A stretch of 25,285 nucleotides of DNA, from positions 1 through 25,285 of the forward strand of contig JAEWBT010000107.1 of NCBI GenBank assembly GCA_023391015.1, read 5' to 3'. Positions within the stretch are counted from its first letter, which is position 1, and every line of letters starts with the position of its first letter. The DNA comes from Bacteroidota bacterium. Its GTDB lineage: Bacteria; Bacteroidota; Bacteroidia; Chitinophagales; Chitinophagaceae. The notes below the pieces were generated by a model that searched no databases, was not told the DNA's origin, and saw only the letters and a list, made by a program, of their open reading frames with translations. Both the position numbers and the translations under genes were made by a program. Of the stretch, positions 1 to 6,854 are shown one piece after another.

Positions 1-201
1 CTGTAACGCCGGCCCTACCATGTCGCGGTCTTTTTGATGGCACGCCGAGCAGTTTTGCACAAAAAGCGCCTGCCCGTCGGGCTGCCCGTCTTTGGTTACC
101 ACCGATTCGCGGGTAAAGCCGGGATTGTCTTCGGCGCTGTTGGTGCAGGCGGCGAAAGACAGGAGAAGCGCTGCCGGAAAAAGCAAAAAGCGTTTTTTCA
201 T
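1..201 (-). CDS. Cytochrome c-type lipoprotein, partial (3' end beyond window)
   Basis: The 67 visible codons read inward from the ATG at 201 and run off the left edge. Residues 1-19 form a lipoprotein signal: MKKR, a hydrophobic stretch, then FAAC with Cys19 as the likely lipidated residue. Residues 51-55 are CSACH, a CXXCH covalent haem c site, preceded by GQALFVQNC and followed by a M-V-G-P-A-L segment, as in small class I cytochrome c domains. It is probably a membrane-anchored electron carrier on the periplasmic side. The axial Met and the rest of the fold are outside the window, so the partner enzyme cannot be named. It is transcribed in the same direction as lepB, with a 250-bp gap that contains repeats. 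Confidence 0.8.
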   Translation of the reverse strand, partial: MKKRFLLFPAALLLSFAACTNSAEDNPGFTRESVVTKDGQPDGQALFVQNCSACHQKDRDMVGPALQ

Positions 202-240
202 AATTGTTTTAGAGGAAGGAAGTAGCCTGAGTGAATTTAA

Positions 241-270
241 TTTCCGGAAATAAGGGCGTTTTTCCGGAAA
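241..270. repeat. Pair of TTTCCGGAAA palindromes, 20 bp apart
   Basis: Exact copies lie at 241-250 and 261-270 in the gap between the cytochrome gene and lepB. The centre-to-centre distance is 20 bp, about two helical turns. They are members of the window-wide palindrome family described in the findings. Confidence 0.9.
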
Positions 271-387
271 TCAAAGCCTGCGGCTCTGGCTTTTATGCCT
301 GCAAAGTTGGGCTAAAAAGCTTTCACTTCCGGAGAGGGAATTCTTCTTTAAAGGGTTATCAAAAAAAGCGTGATAAAGCCATAAAAA

Positions 388-410
388 GAGACGCCCAGAT
401 TGGGCGTCTC
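388..410. repeat. Perfect REP-like hairpin (GAGACGCCCA / TGGGCGTCTC)
   Basis: This is a 10-bp perfect stem (388-397 with 401-410) and a GAT loop. The outer GAGACG...CGTCTC arms are the kind seen in short dispersed palindromes of several bacterial phyla. It lies 41 bp downstream of the lepB stop, has no following T-run, and is followed by a 7-bp repeat array. A related but divergent hairpin lies at 5381-5411. Confidence 0.75.
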
Positions 411-420
411 TACAGTATTC

Positions 421-444
421 TCTTTGGTCTATCGTCTTTGGTCT
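421..444. repeat. 7-bp degenerate tandem array (TCTTTGG/TCTATCG units)
   Basis: The units are TCTTTGG, TCTATCG, TCTTTGG and a partial TCT, in exact 7-bp register. The array ends 7 bp before the lepB stop codon. Arrays of the same family occur at 5445-5472 and, on the opposite strand, at 23939-23966. Confidence 0.7.
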
Positions 445-451
445 CAAAAAC

Positions 452-1687
452 CTATTGCTCCAGTGCCTTGATGCTGCGTAGCAACCGGCTCCAGCGAAGG
501 CCGTCTTTGCCGTAGGAAAGCCATACAAACCATGCTTTGCCTACGACGTGGTCTTCGGGCACAAAACCCCAATAGCGGCTGTCAAGCGAATTGTGGCGGT
601 TGTCGCCCATCATCCAGAAGTAATCCTGTTTAAAGGTGTAGCTCGTAGCAGGCTGGCCGTTGATGAGAATGCCGCCGGGTGTTTCCTGAAGCGTATTGCC
701 TTCATAATTGGCAATGATACGCCGGTAGAATGGAAGCGTTGCCGCATTGAGCGCCACAGTTACGCCTGCCTTCGGAACGGTAACCGGACCATACTGGTCG
801 CGGTTCCAGCCGGCATAAGCCGCGTCGTAGGGAAAGACAAATTCAGCGCCGGAATTTGCCGGGTAGAAATAAGGTCCTACCGGTGCGCCACCTGCGGCAG
901 CCCGCACCATTTCCAGCTGATCCCACTCAAAAGAATAGAAAAACGTATCGGCTCGCTGTGGTGTGGATTCATCAACGCGAATTTCGTTTTCCTCCATAAA
1001 ATCATAACCCAAAGGCTTTCCTTTTACATAAAAAGTGGTCTTGCTTTTCGGAAACTGCGGCGCAGGTTGGTTATTTACAAACAAACGCCCGTCTCGAATA
1101 GCAATCACATCACCCGGAACGCCCACGCAGCGCTTGATATAGTTTTCTTTTTTGTCTACCGGCCGCGTCATCACGTGAAACTGGCTGTGGACCGCCTCGC
1201 GCCCGTAGGCCCGCACAAACTGGTAGTAATCCTGATCGGGATATTCGCGGATAATCGTGTCGCCGTTGGGAAAGTTGAACACCACCACATCGTAGCGCTC
1301 CACATCGCCAAAACCGGGCAGGCGGCGGTATTTCCACTTCACGGCTTCCGAGTAGCTTTTGCCGCCGGTAACGGGCATGGTGTTGTGCACGAGCGGCACG
1401 GCGAGCGGCGTCATCGGCAGGCGCGGTCCATACGACAGCTTGCTGACGAACAAGAAATCATTCACCAGGAGCGACCCTTCCATAGAGCCGGTCGGGATGG
1501 TGTAGGCTTCTACCAGAAACAGCCGAATCAGCGTAGCCGCCACCACGGCGAAAAGGGCTGCGTCCAGCCATTCGCGCCACACCGGTTTTTTCTTTTTAAC
1601 TACCGTTTTTTTGACTGGGGGCCCGACCGAATCATCCGTAGTTACAGTGGTGGTCGTGGTTGTTTTTTTGAAAAAGGGAATCGCCAT
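452..1687 (-). CDS. lepB: Signal peptidase I (S26 family)
   Basis: This membrane serine peptidase cleaves signal peptides from exported proteins by a Ser/Lys dyad. The 411-residue protein starts with a Thr-rich then Lys-rich cytoplasmic stretch (about 9-37), followed by one membrane segment at about 41-60. The catalytic Ser68 sits in IPTGSMEGSL and the general-base Lys185 in YIKRCVGVPGD. The late box GDNRHNSLDSRYWGFVP is intact near residue 370. TGSM replaces the commoner SGSM. It is longer than the roughly 320-residue E. coli enzyme because of inserted segments between the Lys box and the GDNR box, a common arrangement in Bacteroidota. The same-strand TlpA-like gene ends 203 bp upstream. On this strand CCTTTTTG (1694-1701) ends 6 nt before the ATG and may be a weak -7 box. 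Confidence 0.95.
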   Translation of the reverse strand: MAIPFFKKTTTTTTVTTDDSVGPPVKKTVVKKKKPVWREWLDAALFAVVAATLIRLFLVEAYTIPTGSMEGSLLVNDFLFVSKLSYGPRLPMTPLAVPLVHNTMPVTGGKSYSEAVKWKYRRLPGFGDVERYDVVVFNFPNGDTIIREYPDQDYYQFVRAYGREAVHSQFHVMTRPVDKKENYIKRCVGVPGDVIAIRDGRLFVNNQPAPQFPKSKTTFYVKGKPLGYDFMEENEIRVDESTPQRADTFFYSFEWDQLEMVRAAAGGAPVGPYFYPANSGAEFVFPYDAAYAGWNRDQYGPVTVPKAGVTVALNAATLPFYRRIIANYEGNTLQETPGGILINGQPATSYTFKQDYFWMMGDNRHNSLDSRYWGFVPEDHVVGKAWFVWLSYGKDGLRWSRLLRSIKALEQ

Positions 1688-1803
1688 CTAAAGCAAAAAG
1701 GATAAGGCAAACAATTCAAAAGTACTGGCTTTGAAGGGGACTGCCCCAAACAAGACCTTTCTAAACGGTTAAAACCACCTTTCCTTATCCTGAAAAAGAA
1801 AAA

Positions 1804-1813
1804 TTTCCGGAAA
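1804..1813. repeat. TTTCCGGAAA palindrome
   Basis: One exact copy lies in the 203-bp spacer between lepB and the TlpA-like gene, just past the candidate terminator of the latter. Confidence 0.9.
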
Positions 1814-1824
1814 ATAACGGGCAC

Positions 1825-1857
1825 AAAAAAAGCGATTCCATCTCCGTGACGTATCGC
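1825..1857 (-). terminator. Possible intrinsic terminator of the TlpA-like gene
   Basis: On the minus strand GCGAT (1857-1853) pairs with ATCGC (1836-1832) and is followed directly by seven T residues (1831-1825). The stem is only 5 bp with a 16-nt loop, so it is weak. The position, 34 bp past the stop, and the T-run favour a terminator. Confidence 0.4.
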
Positions 1858-1890
1858 CTTCTTGCTTCAGAAAGGTTGGAAAATAAAGGA

Positions 1891-2382
1891 TTACTTCGCC
1901 AGTTCCTGAATTTTTTTGAAAATTTCGTTTTCAGAGCCTTCCTCGTAGCCGCTGTGCATGTAGGCTACTTTGCCTTCTTTATCCACCAAAATGGTGAACG
2001 GCACGTTCTGGAAGTTTAAAGAGCGTTTCAGGTCAGAATTCGGATCCATATAGTACGGAAAATCCCACCCTTGAGACACTGCATAAGATCGTACCAGGCC
2101 CTCGGCGCGGCTTTCATCCATCGAAACGGTCATGTAGTCAAAGTCGGCCTGCTGACGCCATTCGGCCAACTTCATGCGCACGTTTTTGATTTCTTTCTTA
2201 CAGGGAACACACCAGGTGGCCCAAAAGTTCACCATCGTAACGCGGCCCGGCTTAAAAGCACTGTTGAAAGCCACTTTGCTGCCGGTAGCCATGTTCTTAA
2301 TCGTGGTGGTGGGCAGCGGCGACTGCGCAAACAGCGAAACCGAAGCAAAAGAAAAGGCGGCGGCGAGGAGTATTTTTTTCAT
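1891..2382 (-). CDS. TlpA-like periplasmic thioredoxin-fold protein
   Basis: The 163-residue protein has a cleavable signal peptide (MKKILLAAAF...SLFAQ, about 1-20) and a thioredoxin domain. It carries the redox motif WATWCVPC (Cys58, Cys61) and the cis-Pro loop NVPFTILVDKEGK (Pro128). It probably acts as a thiol-disulfide reductase in the periplasm; the substrate is unknown. I use the ATG at 2382 rather than the TTG at 2394, because the signal peptide begins there and a perfect TATCTTTG box lies 9 nt upstream. It is divergent from a DUF6029 gene and 89 bp away from it. From memory these two families are often neighbours in Bacteroidota, which suggests an envelope role for the pair. Confidence 0.9.
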   Translation of the reverse strand: MKKILLAAAFSFASVSLFAQSPLPTTTIKNMATGSKVAFNSAFKPGRVTMVNFWATWCVPCKKEIKNVRMKLAEWRQQADFDYMTVSMDESRAEGLVRSYAVSQGWDFPYYMDPNSDLKRSLNFQNVPFTILVDKEGKVAYMHSGYEEGSENEIFKKIQELAK

Positions 2383-2391
2383 AGGGTAAGC

Positions 2392-2399
2392 CAAAGATA
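2392..2399 (-). promoter_or_regulatory. Bacteroidota -7 box (TATCTTTG) for the TlpA-like gene
   Basis: This is an exact match to TAnnTTTG on the minus strand, ending 9 nt before the ATG at 2382. I see no TTG at the expected -33 distance. It implies a transcript with almost no leader. Confidence 0.55.
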
Positions 2400-2470
2400 A
2401 GGAGGTTTGCAGGCCTTAGATTGAAAACCTTAATTTCGGGCTTTCAAATATAGACTCCCAAACTGTACGG

Positions 2471-4081
2471 ATGAGACTGGCGCTGATCGCTTTTGGTTTA
2501 ATCACCCTTCCTTTATCTTCGCTGGCACAAGGCTCGCTGAGTGGCGACCTTCAGGCAAACGTCAATTTCTTTAACCGCGACACCTCTATTGCTGCCGCTG
2601 GAACACCGCAATACGATAATCTGCGCAGTGGCTCCGAAAGTTGGCTTTCCTTGCGCTACGCCCAAAACGACTTTTCGGCTTTTATCCGGATTGACGGGTT
2701 TTACAACTCCAATCTTTACAACCCGCAGACTTCCTACAACGGCATTGGCCTCGGCGCGCTGACGCTTTCCAAAAACATCGGCGAGCTGACGGTAACGGGC
2801 GGAACGATTTATGACCAGATTGGTTCCGGAATCCTTTTCCGCGCGTATGAAGACCGTGGCCTTTTGATTGATAACGCCTTGCAGGGCGTTCACGTTAAGT
2901 ACAAGCCTTCCGATCATTTTTCAGTAAAAGGGATGATGGGTTATCAGAAAAGTACGGCTCTTTTTGGTTCCGGAACCGTATCCCTTTTCCCGCATTATGA
3001 CCCGGTCATCAAGGCCATCAATGCCGAAGGCGACGTGCAGGTGGCGGGTAAATACAACTTCGCTCCCGGCGTGGGCGTGTTGAACCGGACGCTGGACGAA
3101 AAATCCATGTCGGCAATAGCCGGAACCATTAATAGCGAGCCACTTGATGACCGGTTCGTACCAAAGTACAATATGTACGCGGCCACGGTTTACAACACAT
3201 TTACCAGCGGTTCTCTTTCTATCTATACCGAAGCGGCCTATAAAACCGAGGAAGCGATTGCAGTCAACAACAAACTCCGGAATTTTTCCGGAAATGTGCT
3301 CTACGGAACGGCTAGTTATGCCCGCAAAGGCTTTGCCGTGAACGCCTCGGCCAAGCGAACCGAAAATTTTGAGATGCGCACCTCGCCCAACGAAGTGCTG
3401 CTGGCCGGACTGCTCAACTGGCAACCCGTAGTGGCCCGCCTGCGCCCACAGCGCCTCCTGGCCCGCTATTCGCCCGCATCCCAGAACCTCTCGGAAGTAG
3501 CCCTCGGCGGCGATGTGCTCATTGCGCCCAACGATGACGTAACCATTACCCTGAACTACACGCACATCAATACGCTCGATGACGTAAAGCTGTACCGCGA
3601 AGCCTACGGCGACCTGGACTGGCGCAACCTCGGACCGATCAATTTTCAGGTAGGCGCACAGTATCTGGTGTATAACCGGAAGGTGTATCAGGTGAATCCG
3701 GCGGCCCGCACGCTGACGGCTTTTACGCCTTTTACAGAATTTACGTACCGGCTGAACGAGAAAAAATCCATTCGTCTGGAAGCCGAGTATATGTTCACCG
3801 AAGACGATCTTGGACCGCAGGCGTTTTTATTGGCTGAATACAATATTGCCCCACGTCTGAGCATCGCCGTTTCCGATATGTATCTGGTGAATCCGTCGGA
3901 TGAAAGCGCCATTAAGGGCAACAAACATTTCTACCAGTTTTTTGGAGCGTATACGCGTGGTCCACATCGCTTCACGGCGGCCTATGTGCGGCAGGTGGAA
4001 GGCGTGAACTGCACCGGCGGCGTGTGTCGCTACGAGCCGGCGTTTAATGGTTTAAAGTTTAGCATTACTTCCAGCTTCTAA
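2471..4081 (+). CDS. DUF6029 family outer-membrane protein
   Basis: The 536-residue protein has a signal peptide (MRLALIAFGLITLPLSSLAQ). The mature part begins GSLSGDLQANVNFFNRD and is followed by many alternating strands (LSLRYAQNDFSAFIRIDGF, FTEFTYRLNEKKSIRLEAEY, HRFTAAYVRQ). It ends in the aromatic-terminated KFSITSSF, typical of outer-membrane beta-barrels. I recognise the opening and barrel pattern as DUF6029, a Bacteroidota porin-like family of unknown substrate. A lipoprotein gene follows 33 bp downstream on the same strand and is probably co-transcribed. The coding sequence includes one TTTCCGGAAA (3285-3294, read as Ser-Gly-Asn) and two shorter TTCCGGAA cores (2824, 2968). Confidence 0.8.
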   Translation: MRLALIAFGLITLPLSSLAQGSLSGDLQANVNFFNRDTSIAAAGTPQYDNLRSGSESWLSLRYAQNDFSAFIRIDGFYNSNLYNPQTSYNGIGLGALTLSKNIGELTVTGGTIYDQIGSGILFRAYEDRGLLIDNALQGVHVKYKPSDHFSVKGMMGYQKSTALFGSGTVSLFPHYDPVIKAINAEGDVQVAGKYNFAPGVGVLNRTLDEKSMSAIAGTINSEPLDDRFVPKYNMYAATVYNTFTSGSLSIYTEAAYKTEEAIAVNNKLRNFSGNVLYGTASYARKGFAVNASAKRTENFEMRTSPNEVLLAGLLNWQPVVARLRPQRLLARYSPASQNLSEVALGGDVLIAPNDDVTITLNYTHINTLDDVKLYREAYGDLDWRNLGPINFQVGAQYLVYNRKVYQVNPAARTLTAFTPFTEFTYRLNEKKSIRLEAEYMFTEDDLGPQAFLLAEYNIAPRLSIAVSDMYLVNPSDESAIKGNKHFYQFFGAYTRGPHRFTAAYVRQVEGVNCTGGVCRYEPAFNGLKFSITSSF

Positions 4082-4114
4082 GCCCAAAAGTTGTTTTAAT
4101 CTTTCTTCCAAATA

Positions 4115-4660
4115 ATGAAAAAGAAGGAATGGATTTGTGGAATCGGGCTGGTGCTTTTCCTTTTTGCCTGCAAACAGGAAGAAAACAAGTACAACGCCAC
4201 CGATCCGCGACTGCAAAACCGCCCTTTCTGCAACGACCCGGAAGCAGTAAATTATAACTGGGATTTTCCGGGAAAAGCAGATCCTTCGGTGTGTTTCTTT
4301 CCGTCTGATTTATTTAGAGGCCGCTTTGTTTTCCGGGATTCAGTCTATGACAACGACGGCTACGCCGACAGCGCTGCCTGGCAGGATTACACACTCAACA
4401 TTATCCCGCAAGGTAAAAATGCCCTTCGCATAGAAGGCTTTTGTGCCACCGCCCTGACGCTCACCGCACCGCGCGTCGGCTTTCGGGCCACACTGGATAC
4501 CAACGCCGTTTCCGGACAGATTTTTTGTCGCCCGCAGGACACCGTAAGCGGTTTTCTACTGCGCAATTACGCCGATTCCACACATCTTCAGATTCAGTTT
4601 TCCGTCCGTTCCGACACCAGCATCCGGACACACCGAGGCACGGCCTACCGGCAGCCGTAG
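4115..4660 (+). CDS. Hypothetical lipoprotein with a Cys-bracketed AxNYN motif
   Basis: The 181-residue protein has a lipoprotein signal (MKKKEWICGIGLVLFLFAC, lipidation at Cys19). Residues 39-60 are bracketed by two cysteines (C39 ... C60) and contain DPEAVNYNWDF. This resembles the small repeats of the form C-x-D-P-x-A-x-N-Y-N ... C found in many secreted Bacteroidota proteins, here as a single copy. The remainder looks like a small beta-rich domain; I do not recognise it. Its position directly after the DUF6029 gene suggests a surface or periplasmic partner of that protein. The family is unknown to me and no function is proposed. Confidence 0.7.
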   Translation: MKKKEWICGIGLVLFLFACKQEENKYNATDPRLQNRPFCNDPEAVNYNWDFPGKADPSVCFFPSDLFRGRFVFRDSVYDNDGYADSAAWQDYTLNIIPQGKNALRIEGFCATALTLTAPRVGFRATLDTNAVSGQIFCRPQDTVSGFLLRNYADSTHLQIQFSVRSDTSIRTHRGTAYRQP

Positions 4661-4674
4661 CATTTAGACAAAAG

Positions 4675-4698
4675 AGGTTCTTGTAGGAAAGAACCTAC
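4675..4698. other. Overlapping hairpins between lipoprotein gene and ribE
   Basis: AGGTTCTT (4675-4682) pairs with AAGAACCT (4689-4696) around a 6-nt loop. A competing stem pairs GTAGG (4683-4687) with CCTAC (4694-4698). No T-run follows. It may be a weak terminator of the upstream pair. I see no FMN-riboswitch conserved core. Confidence 0.35.
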
Positions 4699-4724
4699 GT
4701 GTTCGCCCTTTACTGCGTTCACCC

Positions 4725-4732
4725 CAATTTTG
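4725..4732 (+). promoter_or_regulatory. -7-like box (CAATTTTG) ahead of ribE
   Basis: This is one mismatch from TAnnTTTG and ends 5 nt before the ATG at 4738. That supports this start over the in-frame GTG at 4699. Confidence 0.4.
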
Positions 4733-4737
4733 CGGCT

Positions 4738-5349
4738 ATGTTTACAGGAATTGTAGAAACCATCGGGCAGGTTGTAGATGTTGCAGACGAAGGCGACAGC
4801 CGCCATTTCTGGGTGGAAGCACCGGCCTATGAAGGCCAGTTAAAGATAGACCAATCGGTGGCCCACAACGGCGTGTGCCTCACGGTAGTAGCCATTGACG
4901 GGCCGCGTTACCGCGTTACTGCCGTGGCCGAAACTCTTTCCAAAACCACACTTGGCACCTGGATTTCCGGAAATTCGGTGAATCTGGAACGCGGTTTGCG
5001 CCTTGGCGACCGCCTGGATGGCCATTTTGTGCAGGGCCATGTGGATGGAATTTGTACCTGTGTTTTGCAGGAAGAAAAGAATGGGAGCTGGGTATTCCGG
5101 TTCCGGTTCCCGGAAAAATTTGCTGCCTTGCTGATTGAAAAAGGAAGTGTGTGTCTGAACGGTGTTTCCTTAACGGTTTTTGACGTAGCAAAAACGGAAT
5201 TCTCGGTGACGATTATTCCGTACACCTACGAAAACACCACGTTTTCAGCCCTGCAGCCCGGCGACGCCCTCAACATTGAATTTGATGTGCTGGGAAAATA
5301 CTTTTTGCGGAGCCAGAGCCTTCGGGATTTACAGCAATTTGGTTCGTAG
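4738..5349 (+). CDS. ribE: Riboflavin synthase, alpha subunit type
   Basis: It converts two molecules of 6,7-dimethyl-8-ribityllumazine to riboflavin and a pyrimidinedione in the cytoplasm. The 203-residue protein has the usual two tandem lumazine-binding barrels. The first starts with the invariant MFTGIVE and has HNGVCLTV (43-50); the second has LNGVSLTVFDV (140-150) after GHFVQGHVDG (96-104). Length and both halves are complete. The start at MFTGIVE is clear, since that Met and Phe are family hallmarks. It stands alone here, with no other rib genes in the window. One TTTCCGGAAA at 4964-4973 is read as Ser-Gly-Asn. Confidence 0.96.
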   Translation: MFTGIVETIGQVVDVADEGDSRHFWVEAPAYEGQLKIDQSVAHNGVCLTVVAIDGPRYRVTAVAETLSKTTLGTWISGNSVNLERGLRLGDRLDGHFVQGHVDGICTCVLQEEKNGSWVFRFRFPEKFAALLIEKGSVCLNGVSLTVFDVAKTEFSVTIIPYTYENTTFSALQPGDALNIEFDVLGKYFLRSQSLRDLQQFGS

Positions 5350-5380
5350 AAGAGGATTCTAATTGATTAGACAGACAAAC

Positions 5381-5411
5381 GGTTGAGACGTGCACTTTGC
5401 ACATCTCAACC
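5381..5411. repeat. REP-like hairpin between convergent genes
   Basis: GGTTGAGA (5381-5388) pairs with TCTCAACC (5404-5411), and an inner GTGCA/TGCAC stem encloses a CTT loop, with one C-A mismatch. The GAGACG-like arm relates it to the 388-410 hairpin. It lies between the ribE stop and the convergent kinase-like gene and may also slow transcription from both sides. Confidence 0.65.
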
Positions 5412-5444
5412 GAACCCGGAGGAAAATTTTCTGTTTCCGGCATC

Positions 5445-5472
5445 TCTTTGGTCTTTTGTCTATCGTCTTTTA
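5445..5472. repeat. 7-bp degenerate tandem array (TCTTTGG TCTTTTG TCTATCG TCTTTTA)
   Basis: Four units in exact 7-bp register end 10 bp before the stop of the minus-strand kinase-like gene. The arrangement matches 421-444: hairpin, then array, then a minus-strand stop codon. Confidence 0.7.
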
Positions 5473-5482
5473 TCCCAAAAGG

Positions 5483-6640
5483 CTACTCCTCGGCTTCCGG
5501 CACCGCTTCTTCCCGCGCATCCTCGGCTTTTTGTGCCAGTTCTTTCAGCGGGCGCTTTTCCAGAAACCGGTAGTAGCGCATCCCATCGCGCAGCATGGTA
5601 TTGCGGCGGCCTTGCAGTTTCTCAAAAAGCTCTTCTCCATGAATCGCCACAATTTCCTTCGGCATTCGGTTGATACCCGCTTGTAAAACACTGTCGGTCA
5701 CTTTTCTTTGAAAGCTTTTAATACCGCTCTCCCACTGCTGACGGGGCAGTTGCCCGATAAACACCTTGTCAAAATCCCACTCTTTGCGGTTCAGCTTTTT
5801 AATGCGGTGCATATTGTCTTTAAACCCGACCAGATGTTTCATCGTAAAAGGCCGGACGAGCGGCACCAGAATCCCGCTGGAATGGAAAAAAGCCTGATCG
5901 TGATCCACCGGAATGGGATAGACATACGTAGAATCGCCCACCGGCCGGTAGCCCCATTTCCATTGCCCGCCGTGGCGATCCCAGTCGCCAATGAGCATAT
6001 CCACCAGCCGGGCCTGAAACAACATTTGCAGGTCTATTTTCAGGGGCTTTTTCGCTTGCAGGTCGGCCAGTAGTTCTTCGGTATCCCGCACTTTGTCTTT
6101 GGGCTCAAACGTAGGTTTCCGGGCTTCCAGCACCACCATTTGGTTGGCAAAAATGCTTTGAAAGGAATCCATGCCCGGATCGTCGGGCACATAATACACA
6201 ACCGGCTCGGTGGAAAGAATGCCAACGGCGTGGGCAATCGGCGGCACGGCCACTGCGCCATACGGATGGGCTGCCGAAATCATATCCTGCGTGATGGTTT
6301 TGATAAAACCGCTTTTGATATTCTGGGATTCCAGCGCCTTATCTACTGTTTTATCCACCGTGCGGATGACCACCGTGGTACCGCCCGTGTCTTTGATACG
6401 CAGGCTCTTGGTTTGTTGTCCGCCGCCGAGCTTTTTAATGGTGTAGCCGCCATTGGTTTTTTTGATGTGAAAAAGCGGCACATGCACCGGCGTTTTCCAG
6501 GTTTTCCGGTAATTACCACCCAGAAAAATGCGTTTCAGGATGTTGGGATGGGCATAGCGCATACTGGCCGGGGCAAGGGTATCCTGAGCAGCGAGTGGAA
6601 AAGCGGAGAGAAAAGCAAGAAGGGTGAGGACATACCGCAT
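5483..6640 (-). CDS. Secreted protein with atypical-kinase (HipA/FAM20-like) motifs
   Basis: The 385-residue protein has a signal peptide (MRYVLTLLAFLSAFPLAAQ). Residues 88-97 (TTVVIRTVDK) look like the beta-strand carrying the nucleotide-binding basic residue. ARLVDMLIGDWDRHGGQW (about 210-227) carries a DRH catalytic-loop-like motif at Asp221-His223, and PVDHDQAFF (244-252) resembles a metal-binding DFG-type loop (Asp246, Asp248). From memory, the same block with GDWDRH and P-x-D-x-D-Q-A-F occurs in large Bacteroidota proteins that continue into a BamA/D15-type barrel. Here no barrel follows: the gene ends after a charged Glu-rich tail and a convergent ribE lies beyond. It may phosphorylate or nucleotidylate something in the periplasm, or bind a nucleotide without activity. 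CCTTTTTG (6649-6656, minus) ends 8 nt upstream of the ATG. Confidence 0.6.
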   Translation of the reverse strand: MRYVLTLLAFLSAFPLAAQDTLAPASMRYAHPNILKRIFLGGNYRKTWKTPVHVPLFHIKKTNGGYTIKKLGGGQQTKSLRIKDTGGTTVVIRTVDKTVDKALESQNIKSGFIKTITQDMISAAHPYGAVAVPPIAHAVGILSTEPVVYYVPDDPGMDSFQSIFANQMVVLEARKPTFEPKDKVRDTEELLADLQAKKPLKIDLQMLFQARLVDMLIGDWDRHGGQWKWGYRPVGDSTYVYPIPVDHDQAFFHSSGILVPLVRPFTMKHLVGFKDNMHRIKKLNRKEWDFDKVFIGQLPRQQWESGIKSFQRKVTDSVLQAGINRMPKEIVAIHGEELFEKLQGRRNTMLRDGMRYYRFLEKRPLKELAQKAEDAREEAVPEAEE

Positions 6641-6757
6641 AGGGAAGGCAAAAAGGACGTTTTGCAGACAAGGTCCAGCGCTATGAGCCAGACCTTTTTA
6701 AAGAAACAGCACTCAAATCAAAAACAATGCCGACCCGGATGCCACCCGACCGGAAAA

Positions 6758-6787
6758 TTTCCGGAAATAAGATACCTTTTCCGGAAA
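6758..6787. repeat. Pair of TTTCCGGAAA palindromes, 20 bp apart
   Basis: Exact copies lie at 6758-6767 and 6778-6787, midway in the 214-bp divergent spacer between the kinase-like gene and the LysM/DPBB gene. The spacing is identical to the pair at 241/261. Confidence 0.9.
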
Positions 6788-6854
6788 ACAACAACCGACG
6801 CTCCTGCTTTCCGGCACGTCTTTTTAAACCCATTCTTCCAAAAAAGTATTTCTG

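Noticed and set aside
548..1705. 385-residue plus-strand open frame opposite lepB
   Set aside because: The minus strand encodes an intact signal peptidase I with all catalytic motifs; the plus-strand product is unlike any known protein.
4661..4737. FMN riboswitch ahead of ribE
   Set aside because: The gap is only 77 bp, too short for an RFN element, and lacks its conserved core; only overlapping simple hairpins are seen.
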